DNA from: an uncultured Lysobacteraceae bacterium
GTDB taxonomy: Bacteria; Pseudomonadota; Gammaproteobacteria; Xanthomonadales; Rhodanobacteraceae
Direction: 5' to 3'
NCBI GenBank assembly: GCA_946480705.1
Contig: CAMLLF010000301.1
Coordinates: 1 to 5,638, forward strand
Length of the DNA stretch: 5,638 nucleotides
The notes beneath the pieces were generated by a model. The model did no database searches and had not been told where the DNA came from. It saw only the letters and a program-made list of their open reading frames with translations. Position 1 is the first letter of the stretch. Each line of letters begins with the position of its first letter. A program made the position numbers and the translations under genes. Below, one piece after another: positions 1-5,090 of this stretch.

Positions 1-433
1 TCGTCAAACACACCCTGCGGGCTCTCGCGCCGCGCGACGGCGGCCCGCTGCGACTATTGACAAAGAAGCCGATCAGATCCTCAAGCTCGGTCTCGCCGCG
101 AAGGTCGAAAGCTTCGTCGGTATCGCCGGCGCGTATCGCGGGCTCTGGAGCTGCGGCATGTATCCGTACAACGTGCCGACGTCGACCTGCGGCAGCAACG
201 GCCTGTCGGTTTCGAGCCCGCTGCTCAACGGCATCTACGGCAAGAAGCTCGCCGCGCGCACGTACTCGATCAAGTCCTACATCGACGAAATCGTCTGCTC
301 GAGCGGCACCTGTCTCGTCTACGGTCTGCATTCCTCGTCGATCGCCGGGGAGAACGCGAGCTACACCTATCCCTACTACCACTACCAGTTGCTCTGGTTC
401 ACGCCGATCGCGCAGGCCGATCTCATCGACTGA
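1..433 (+). CDS. 3' end of an unrecognised protein gene, with a probable frame change near position 52
   Basis: The gene enters from the left edge and ends at TGA 431-433. From about position 53 the frame starting at base 2 encodes a convincing C-terminal region of about 125 residues: a helical stretch (IDKEADQILKLGLAAKVESF), then a segment rich in Gly, Ser and Tyr with cysteines in SCG, STCG and VCSSGTC, and a tyrosine-rich end (YTYPYYHYQLLWF). Before about position 52 the G/C-ending codon pattern fits the frame starting at base 3 (VKHTLRALAPRDGGPLR) better than the frame starting at base 2, so one base seems to be missing around CTGCG/ACT. I do not recognise the family and assign no function. 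The paired cysteines would suit an exported protein, but no N-terminus is visible. ATG 158 has a GGAG 7 bases upstream, but the coding-like sequence before it argues against it as the start. Confidence 0.6.
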   Translation, partial: RQTHPAGSRAARRRPAATIDKEADQILKLGLAAKVESFVGIAGAYRGLWSCGMYPYNVPTSTCGSNGLSVSSPLLNGIYGKKLAARTYSIKSYIDEIVCSSGTCLVYGLHSSSIAGENASYTYPYYHYQLLWFTPIAQADLID

Positions 434-480
434 TACGGCGCCGGCGCAGACTCGCGCCTCGCCGTCACCCGTTGCTCACC

Positions 481-515
481 TGCCGTGCAGCGCGCATCGC
501 GCGCGCTGCACGGCA
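481..515 (+). terminator. Perfect 15-bp stem-loop downstream of the first gene
   Basis: Arms 481-495 (TGCCGTGCAGCGCGC) and 501-515 are exact reverse complements around the 5-base loop ATCGC. It starts 47 bases after the stop at 433. No T-run follows, so it is not a classical intrinsic terminator. It could act as a GC-rich terminator aided by Rho, or as a 3'-end stabilising hairpin. The structure is certain; the function is inferred. Confidence 0.5.
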
Positions 516-666
516 CGGCGCGGACGCGGCCTGCAGATTGCAGGGGCCGCCAACGCAGGAATCGCACGATCCGCGTTCCGCCGCGTGGCACGGCGGTTGC
601 TCCATGTTCGCCATAACCGCCGTCACTCGTTCAACGCGACGACCGGAATCGTCGCGCCATGCTCAC

Positions 667-673
667 AGGAGGA
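667..673 (+). promoter_or_regulatory. Ribosome binding site AGGAGGA
   Basis: A full-length Shine-Dalgarno match lies 4 bases before ATG 678. It fixes the start of the histidine phosphatase gene, whose frame would otherwise allow much longer upstream extensions. Confidence 0.8.
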
Positions 674-677
674 GCCG

Positions 678-1382
678 ATGTACCCGTCCGATACGACCGC
701 TGCGACCTTGCTCGCGTGCCGCCATGGCCAGAGCCTCGGCAACGTCGTCCGCGCCGACGCCGAAGCGAGCGGCCGCGAAGATCTCGGCATCGCGCTCGCC
801 GACGACGACCTGCCACTGACCGAACTGGGTCACGAGCAGGCCGCCTGGCTCGGCCGCCTGATCCTCGCGCTGCCGGCAGCGCACCGTCCGACGCGGATCC
901 TCTGCTCGCCGTTCCGGCGCGCGCTCGAAACCGCGGAAGGCATCATCCGCCACGCCTACGAAGGCAGCCGCATCGCCTTCACGGTCGACGCGCGCCTCAA
1001 GCCGAAAGCGTTCGGCGTCGTCGGCCATCTGACGCGCAAGGGTGTAGCCGTGCGCCATCCGGAGCTGGCGGCGCAGCGCGAGCGCGTCGGCCGCTTTCAT
1101 TTCCGGCCGCCCGGCGGCGAATCGCGATGCGACGTCGTGCTGCGCGTACAGCGCGCGCTCGAGGACATCCGGCTGCGCCATGCCGGCGAACGCGTGCTGC
1201 TCGTGACGCACCAGATCGTCATCAACGCGATCGACCATCTGCTCGGCACGCCCGACGGTGCGCTCGCGAACGACGACGACGGCTGGGTGCCGAACGCGCG
1301 GCTCTATGCGTTTGCGCTTGATCGTGCGGCGGCGGAAGCGGTCCCGGCGCACAGCGTTGTCGAGACGGCCGAGGCGGCCTGA
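678..1382 (+). CDS. Histidine phosphatase family protein (phosphoglycerate-mutase-like)
   Basis: A cytosolic protein of 234 residues of the histidine phosphatase (phosphoglycerate mutase-like) superfamily, which transfers phosphate through a catalytic histidine. The nucleophile motif RHGQS is at residues 15-19 (His16). LTELGHEQA is at 47-55, the phosphate-binding LCSPFRRALETAE at 75-87, PPGGES at 144-149 and the second catalytic His in VTHQIVIN at 176-183 (His178). The start is ATG 678 because of the AGGAGGA just upstream. Length and motif order fit the family. One oddity: the usual acidic proton-donor motif after the central Arg-Leu (RLxExxxG) reads RLKPKAFG here (106-113), with no acid. The substrate cannot be inferred. 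It appears monocistronic, with a hairpin 50 bases after its stop. Confidence 0.9.
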   Translation: MYPSDTTAATLLACRHGQSLGNVVRADAEASGREDLGIALADDDLPLTELGHEQAAWLGRLILALPAAHRPTRILCSPFRRALETAEGIIRHAYEGSRIAFTVDARLKPKAFGVVGHLTRKGVAVRHPELAAQRERVGRFHFRPPGGESRCDVVLRVQRALEDIRLRHAGERVLLVTHQIVINAIDHLLGTPDGALANDDDGWVPNARLYAFALDRAAAEAVPAHSVVETAEAA

Positions 1383-1432
1383 ACGGCGGTTCGTTCTCTT
1401 TCGTGACGAGTGCCCTGCTCGTGCGCCTCGAT

Positions 1433-1463
1433 GTTGCGGTCCGCCCGGTGGGCTCACCGCAAC
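1433..1463 (+). terminator. Compound stem-loop after the histidine phosphatase gene
   Basis: Arms GTTGCGGT (1433-1440) and ACCGCAAC (1456-1463) pair exactly. Inside, after a 2x2 mismatch, GCCC (1443-1446) pairs with GGGC (1450-1453) around the loop GGT. It starts 50 bases past the stop at 1382. No T-run follows directly; an ATTTTT lies about 20 bases further on. A terminator or 3'-end stabiliser is the likeliest role. Confidence 0.45.
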
Positions 1464-1488
1464 CCACCTCACATTCCGAAATATTTTT

Positions 1489-1515
1489 CGCCGACCGTGT
1501 CGATTCCGGTCGGCG
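1489..1515 (+). repeat. 9-bp inverted repeat upstream of the VOC gene
   Basis: CGCCGACCG (1489-1497) and CGGTCGGCG (1507-1515) are exact reverse complements around a 9-base spacer. The repeat directly follows the only AT-rich patch of this gap (AAATATTTTT, 1479-1488). It lies about 95 bases before the VOC start, so it could be an operator or a leader hairpin. It lacks a T-run on either strand, which argues against a terminator. Confidence 0.4.
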
Positions 1516-1594
1516 TCGTTCGTCGTCTCTACGCAATCTGGCCACGGGCCGGCGCGCAGACCGGCACGACCGGTACTCTCCATCCACGTTCGCA

Positions 1595-1601
1595 AAAGGA
1601 A
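1595..1601 (+). promoter_or_regulatory. Ribosome binding site AAAGGAA
   Basis: A Shine-Dalgarno match 7 bases before ATG 1609. It sets the start of the VOC-family gene; the frame is open further upstream but without another supported start. Confidence 0.65.
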
Positions 1602-1608
1602 TACGCCG

Positions 1609-2013
1609 ATGAGCACCCAGATCTTCGTCAACGTCGCGGTCAAGGATCTCGACAAGTCCAAAGCCTTCTTCCGTCAGCTCGGTTACGACTTCAACGCCGA
1701 CTTCACCAACGACGACGGCGCCTGCATGGTCATCAGCGACACGATCTACGTGATGCTGCTGCGCGAACCGTTCTTCCAGACCTTCACCGACAAGACGATC
1801 TGCGACGCGCGCACGCATGTCGAAGTGCTGACGGCGCTGTCGGTCGACAGCCGCGCGAAAGTCGACGAAATCATCGAGAAGGCCGTCGCCGCCGGCGGCA
1901 CGACACCGCGCGCGCCGCAGGACTACGGCTTCATGTACAGCCGCTCGTTCGACGATCTCGACGGCCACACCTGGGAATTCGTATACATGAGCGGCGAGCC
2001 GCCGAAGGAGTGA
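1609..2013 (+). CDS. VOC (glyoxalase/bleomycin-resistance fold) family protein
   Basis: A 134-residue cytosolic protein of the vicinal oxygen chelate superfamily, of the type usually annotated as glyoxalase/bleomycin resistance protein or lactoylglutathione-lyase-like. Two babbab-type repeats are visible. The first begins IFVNVAVKDLDKSKAFFRQL (residues 5-24). The second begins near LTALSVDSRAKVDEIIEKAV (74-93) and ends DLDGHTWEFVYM (116-127). Length is normal for a single-chain member that dimerises. Glu123 sits at the usual last metal-ligand position, but by eye the first-repeat and second-repeat histidine ligand positions read Phe6 and Leu74, so glyoxalase I activity should not be assumed. 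ATG 1609 follows AAAGGAA. It has its own 226-base upstream gap, and its 3' end converges on the M28 gene with 54 bases between stops. Confidence 0.88.
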   Translation: MSTQIFVNVAVKDLDKSKAFFRQLGYDFNADFTNDDGACMVISDTIYVMLLREPFFQTFTDKTICDARTHVEVLTALSVDSRAKVDEIIEKAVAAGGTTPRAPQDYGFMYSRSFDDLDGHTWEFVYMSGEPPKE

Positions 2014-2054
2014 GCGCCCTGGGCGCCGCGCCGCCGAAGGGCCGGGCACGACGA

Positions 2055-2082
2055 GCGCCGCGCACGCTCAGCGTGCCGGCGC
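2055..2082. terminator. Stem-loop at the convergent VOC/M28 junction
   Basis: GCGCCG (2055-2060) and GCACGC (2062-2067) pair with GCGTGC (2071-2076) and CGGCGC (2077-2082), leaving one bulged C at 2061 and a 3-base loop, TCA (2068-2070). That loop is the stop codon of the M28 gene read on the minus strand. Being symmetric, it could stop transcription from both directions. No T-run is present on either strand. Confidence 0.5.
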
Positions 2083-3114
2083 CTGCCGCGTGATCGCGTA
2101 CACGCCCTGCACGATCTTGGCCATGCGCGCGTAATCGAGCTTTTCCGCCGTATCGCCCGCACCGTGGTAATTCGCGCTGCGCAGGAACGCGGTGTCGGTG
2201 ATCATCAACGCCGGAAAGCCTTCGTCCCAGTAGCTCAGGTGATCGGAGAAATCGATGCCGGGCAACAGCGCCGGTGCGTTGATCGAACGCACCGGCAGAT
2301 CGGATGCGCCGAGCAGGCTCGCCTTGACGCGCCGCGTCGCGGCGAAACCGCCGAGCCGTCCGACGACCGCGATGAAATCGGCGCGGTCGCCGTAGAGCCA
2401 GCGCATGGCCGGTATCGGATAGGCCTGGCTGCCGGGCGCGTCGTCGAAGTGACCCAGCGTTTCGAGCGACAGCATCAGCTCGATGTCGCGCCCGGCCTCG
2501 CGCAGCGCGTGCGCATGCCGCGCCGAGCCCATGTCGCTGCTGCGGAAATGCGGTGGCTCTTCGAGCGTATACGCGACGAGTTCGACCGGTCGCGGCGGCG
2601 GATGCGTCGCGAGCAGCCGCGCGAGTTCCAGCAGCACCGCAACCCCGCTCGCATTGTCGTCGGCACCCGGCGTATGCGTCTGCGGCGAAAATCCGGCTTC
2701 GCCGACGCCGCGCGCCACATCGGCATGCGAGTCGTAGTGCGCGCCGATCACGAGCAGCGGACCCTCGCGCGGACCGAAACGCGCGATCACGTTGCGATAG
2801 GTCATGCCGTCGACTTCAACGGCCTGCGATTCCGTCGCAACGCCTGCGTCGGCGAAGGTCCGCTCGACATAGCGCGCCGCCGCCTCGATGCGTTCCGGCT
2901 GGTCATAGCTGCGCGGAAACAGATCGACGCTGAGCACGCGCACATGACGCTCCAGCGCCGCAGGCTCGACCGCCGGCGGCTGTGACGGCAGCGGCGCCAC
3001 GAACGGCTGCATCACGAAACCGAGCAGCGCGGCGCAAACGACGACCACAGCGGCCGTCGTGCGCAGGACTCGCGTGCGGAGCTTTGGTTTTCCAATCGCG
3101 GCAGGAGCGGTCAT
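2068..3114 (-). CDS. M28-family zinc metallopeptidase, membrane-anchored
   Basis: A 348-residue M28 peptidase (aminopeptidase-like fold with two zinc ions). A short basic N-terminus (KPKLRTRVLR) is followed by a hydrophobic segment at about residues 19-35 (TTAAVVVVCAALLGFVM), so the catalytic domain should be periplasmic, held by a signal anchor or cleaved signal peptide. Metal-site motifs occur in family order: HYDSH (His126), GADDNASG (bridging Asp153), the base and ligand pair EE in LEEPPHF (Glu185, Glu186), SLETLGHF (Glu218) and FSDHLSY (His292). The C-terminal YHGAGDTAEKLDY (about 316-328) is typical. ATG 3114 has no Shine-Dalgarno, but its ATGA overlaps the stop of a short upstream ORF, suggesting coupling. 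GTG 3165 would add 17 residues and also lacks a good ribosome binding site. Confidence 0.88.
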   Translation of the reverse strand: MTAPAAIGKPKLRTRVLRTTAAVVVVCAALLGFVMQPFVAPLPSQPPAVEPAALERHVRVLSVDLFPRSYDQPERIEAAARYVERTFADAGVATESQAVEVDGMTYRNVIARFGPREGPLLVIGAHYDSHADVARGVGEAGFSPQTHTPGADDNASGVAVLLELARLLATHPPPRPVELVAYTLEEPPHFRSSDMGSARHAHALREAGRDIELMLSLETLGHFDDAPGSQAYPIPAMRWLYGDRADFIAVVGRLGGFAATRRVKASLLGASDLPVRSINAPALLPGIDFSDHLSYWDEGFPALMITDTAFLRSANYHGAGDTAEKLDYARMAKIVQGVYAITRQAPAR

Positions 3115-3188
3115 GCAGCGGCCCGCACGCGACGACACCACGCGGAGTGACGGATTTCGCTCCACAAACAGCCGTGCTGCCTCGACAT
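3111..3188 (-). CDS. Possible 25-residue leader peptide coupled to the M28 gene
   Basis: On the minus strand ATG 3188-3186 opens a 25-codon ORF ending at TGA 3113-3111. The peptide starts MSRQHGCLWSEIRHS and contains two Trp, two Cys and several Arg. AGGGAG (3199-3194) precedes the ATG by 5 bases. The TGA overlaps the M28 ATG as ATGA, the usual arrangement for translational coupling, and the M28 start has no ribosome binding site of its own. It is too short for codon statistics, so a chance ORF is possible. No function is assigned to the peptide; a coupling or regulatory leader is the inference. Confidence 0.35.
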   Translation of the reverse strand: MSRQHGCLWSEIRHSAWCRRVRAAA

Positions 3189-3235
3189 GCGCGCTCCCTG
3201 CAGTGAACGCGCGCAGCCTAGCATGCGGCCGCGAA

Positions 3236-3262
3236 GGCCCGACGATCGTGCGTCGTCGGGCC
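3236..3262 (-). terminator. 10-bp stem-loop after the alcohol dehydrogenase gene
   Basis: GGCCCGACGA (3236-3245) and TCGTCGGGCC (3253-3262) are exact reverse complements around a 7-base loop. On the minus strand it begins 14 bases after the dehydrogenase stop (3277) and is followed by TTCGCGG, not a true T-run. It lies between the dehydrogenase and the leader/M28 unit and probably separates the two transcripts. Confidence 0.55.
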
Positions 3263-3276
3263 GTCGATTGCCCCGA

Positions 3277-4320
3277 TCAGCCCAGCGTCGCCATGTCGAT
3301 CACGAAGCGATAGCGCACGTCGCTGCGTGCGATGCGTTCGTAGGCGCGGTTCACTTCGCCGATCGCGATCGTCTCGATGTCGGCGACGATGTCGTGCGCG
3401 CCGCAGAAATCGAGCATTTCCTGCGTTTCCTTGATCGATCCGATCGCCGATCCCGCGAGCGAGCGGCGACTCATGATCATCGGGAACGCGTTGACCGGCA
3501 CCGGCTGCTCGGGCGCACCGACGATGACGAAGGTGCCGTCCACCTTGAGCAGGTTCAGATAGGCGTTCCAGTCGATCGGCGAGGACACCGTGCAGATGAG
3601 CAGATCGAACTGGTTCGCGAGCGTCGTGAACGTGTCCGGATCGTTGGTCGCGTAATAGCGGTTCGCGCCGAGACGCAGGCCGTCGTCCTTCTTCGACAGC
3701 GTCTGCGACAGCACGGTCACGTCGGCGCCCATCGCATGCGCGAGCTTCACGCCCATGTGCCCGAGGCCGCCCATGCCGACGATCGCGACCTTCTTGCCCG
3801 GACCGGCATTCCAGTGGCGCAGCGGCGAATACAGCGTGATGCCGGCGCACAGCAGCGGCGCGGCCGCGTCGAGCGGCAGGTTCTGCGGAATCGACAGCAC
3901 ATAGCCTTCCTTGACGACGATCGAATCCGAATAGCCGCCGTAGGTCGGCGTCGTGCTGCCGCGCTCGAAGCCGCTGTAGGTCAGAACCAGTCCCGGCATG
4001 TACTGCTCGCGATCGACGTCGCGATGCGCGCACGTCGTGCACGAATCGACGAAGCAGCCGACGCCGACATGATCGCCGGGCTTGAACTTCGTGACCTTGC
4101 TGCCGACCGCCGTGACGACGCCGGCGATCTCGTGGCCAGGCACGAGCGGATACACGCTCATGCCCCAGCCGTTGTCGACCATGTGGATGTCGGAATGACA
4201 GATACCGCAGTAGCGGATCGCGATGACGACGTCGTCGTCATTGGGCTCGCGACGCTCGAACGTGAACGGAGCGAGCGGCGCCTTTGCGGCCGGCGCCGCA
4301 TAACCTTTTGCCAAAGCCAT
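3277..4320 (-). CDS. Zinc-dependent alcohol dehydrogenase, YahK/cinnamyl-alcohol dehydrogenase type
   Basis: A 347-residue cytosolic medium-chain dehydrogenase that interconverts aldehydes and primary alcohols. Catalytic zinc ligands are Cys41 (CGICHSD), His63-Glu64 (VPGHEIAG) and Cys158 (PLLCAGIT). The Rossmann motif [10 protein letters not shown] is at 181-190. The second strand ends VTVLSQT (201-207), with Ser205 where NAD-preferring enzymes carry Asp, so NADP(H) is likely. The C-terminus ([13 protein letters not shown], then VRYRFVIDM) matches YahK-like enzymes. The structural-zinc lobe is unusual: Cys94 and Cys97 are present, but the next two ligand positions are Arg100 and Met108. The start is ATG 4320, preceded by AGGAG; the frame stays open upstream to 4515 but without a better start. 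A dyad overlaps this ribosome binding site. Confidence 0.93.
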   Translation of the reverse strand: MALAKGYAAPAAKAPLAPFTFERREPNDDDVVIAIRYCGICHSDIHMVDNGWGMSVYPLVPGHEIAGVVTAVGSKVTKFKPGDHVGVGCFVDSCTTCAHRDVDREQYMPGLVLTYSGFERGSTTPTYGGYSDSIVVKEGYVLSIPQNLPLDAAAPLLCAGITLYSPLRHWNAGPGKKVAIVGMGGLGHMGVKLAHAMGADVTVLSQTLSKKDDGLRLGANRYYATNDPDTFTTLANQFDLLICTVSSPIDWNAYLNLLKVDGTFVIVGAPEQPVPVNAFPMIMSRRSLAGSAIGSIKETQEMLDFCGAHDIVADIETIAIGEVNRAYERIARSDVRYRFVIDMATLG

Positions 4321-4349
4321 TGCGTGACTCCTCGTTTCGGGGTCACGCA
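4321..4349 (-). promoter_or_regulatory. Dyad TGCGTGAC-N13-GTCACGCA covering the dehydrogenase translation start
   Basis: Two exact 8-base arms (4321-4328 and 4342-4349) flank 13 bases. In the mRNA the 3' arm ends directly against the AUG, and the Shine-Dalgarno lies in the loop and at its base. The element could be an RNA hairpin tuning ribosome access. As DNA, with half-site centres 21 bases (two helical turns) apart, it could instead be a repressor operator. The symmetry is certain; the role is inferred. Confidence 0.5.
4328..4332 (-). promoter_or_regulatory. Ribosome binding site AGGAG of the dehydrogenase gene
   Basis: AGGAG on the minus strand lies 7 bases before ATG 4320. It selects this start over in-frame upstream ATGs. 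Its last G lies in the 3' arm of the 4321-4349 dyad and the rest in the loop. Confidence 0.75.
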
Positions 4350-4360
4350 TGATCGCGAGT

Positions 4361-4393
4361 CGCGCAGCAAGGGCGGTAACGCATTGCTGCGCG
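4361..4393. repeat. Second inverted repeat, CGCGCAGCAA-N13-TTGCTGCGCG
   Basis: Exact 10-base arms (4361-4370 and 4384-4393) surround 13 bases, 12 bases beyond the first dyad. The spacer holds GGTAACGCAT (4375-4384), a 9/10 match to GGTCACGCAT at 4341-4350. It lies where the dehydrogenase promoter or leader must be, so it may be regulatory, or an attenuator-like hairpin in the 5' leader. Confidence 0.4.
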
Positions 4394-4474
4394 GTTCTTG
4401 CCCGATCCTGCATGGACGGCGGCGGGCGCCCGCGCACGGAAACGTAGCGGCGCCCCGCAGGAGCAGTAGCCACC

Positions 4475-5090
4475 TCACCGCACCGCGCGCAAACCCCAGT
4501 TGCCGAACACGACACGCACGACGAGCAGATGCAGCGGCACGAGATACAACGCCGTCGTCACGATGTTGGCAACCGTGTGATAGCGCTGATACAGACACAG
4601 GCCGAGATAGGCCAGCACGAGCCCGCACCAGAGCCACCAGAGCCGGCGCCACGCCGCAATCAGCACGGCCGTGAGCATCAGCGCGACGGAAGCATGCGTG
4701 CTGTAGTCGAGCCCGAACGCGAGAAGTCGAAGCGGTTGTCCGCGAACATCATGCCGTAGGCCAGCGCGAGCCCGAGCGCGAATACGCGAACAGCTTGCCC
4801 GCGACGCCAAAGCGCCGCGCGAACAGATGCACGAGGATCAACAGCAACGCTGCGATGCCCCGCGCCGGCACGAACGCATCGGCGATGCGATCGAGATTCT
4901 CGTAGCTCATCCAGTCCAGGGGCAGCAGCAGTCCCGACCGGCCGTGCGCGACGGCGAAGGGCGGAGTCTATGCGGACGATGGCATGGTCGTGAACCCGCG
5001 GGCGGCCGCACCAGTTGTGCCACCGCGCGTTGATGAAAGCGCTCTTTCGTGCGCTCGCGCGAGAACGACGCGCTCGACCGGCAAGGTCAT
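4475..5090 (-). pseudogene. PAP2-like integral membrane protein gene, disrupted by about four frame changes
   Basis: GGAGGA (5105-5100) precedes ATG 5090, which overlaps the RidA stop as ATGA; the coding sequence then hops frames. Segments in order are MTLPVERVVLARAHER; FINARWHNW to HAIVRIDS; FAVAHGRSGLLLPLDWMSYE to AGKLF, holding a hydrophobic stretch (GIAALLLILVHLF); VFALGLALAYGMMFADNRFD; and FGLDYSTHASVALMLTAVLI to the TGA at 4477-4475. Three changes behave like one-base losses (near 5046, 4786 and 4718) and one like a one-base gain (near 4959). Together they would restore a protein of about 205 residues with several membrane segments. DYSTHAS and YQRYHTVANI resemble the SGH and R-x5-H-type motifs of PAP2 phosphatases, so a lipid or phosphate ester phosphatase role is a guess. 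Either the gene is decaying or the sequence has local indel errors. Confidence 0.65.

Larger units (their letters stand above)
434..677 (+). other. Intergenic region before the histidine phosphatase gene
   Basis: This 244-base gap holds the 15-bp stem-loop at 481-515 and a shorter dyad, CCTGCA-GAT-TGCAGG, at 530-544. The only promoter-like element I see is a CATAAC at 612-617, which resembles a -10 but has no good -35 partner. The phosphatase frame happens to stay open across the whole gap, but its translation there is arginine-rich, lacks a start with a ribosome binding site, and looks non-coding. Confidence 0.45.

Noticed and set aside
57..677. Long upstream extension of the histidine phosphatase frame (from TTG 57)
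   Set aside because: The translation is Arg/Ser/Thr-rich and overlaps the real upstream gene in another frame. The family domain begins at 678, just after a strong ribosome binding site.
663..1661. 332-codon open frame antisense to the phosphatase gene
   Set aside because: It is arginine-rich with no family features. Long antisense frames are expected opposite GC-rich genes.
1222..2049. 275-codon open frame antisense to the VOC gene
   Set aside because: A mirror frame of a GC-rich gene with low-complexity composition and no supported start.
2164..2985. 273-codon plus-strand frame opposite the M28 gene
   Set aside because: The minus-strand frame has a full set of M28 metal-site motifs; the plus-strand translation is Arg/Ala-rich without motifs.
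4321..4515. N-terminal extension of the dehydrogenase, including in-frame ATGs
   Set aside because: The added residues match no family feature. ATG 4320 has AGGAG at ideal spacing and gives the normal family length.
3187..4674. 495-codon plus-strand frame opposite the dehydrogenase, the longest open frame in the window
   Set aside because: The opposite strand encodes a complete dehydrogenase. The plus product is dominated by Arg, His, Asp and Ala and has no ribosome binding site or domain.
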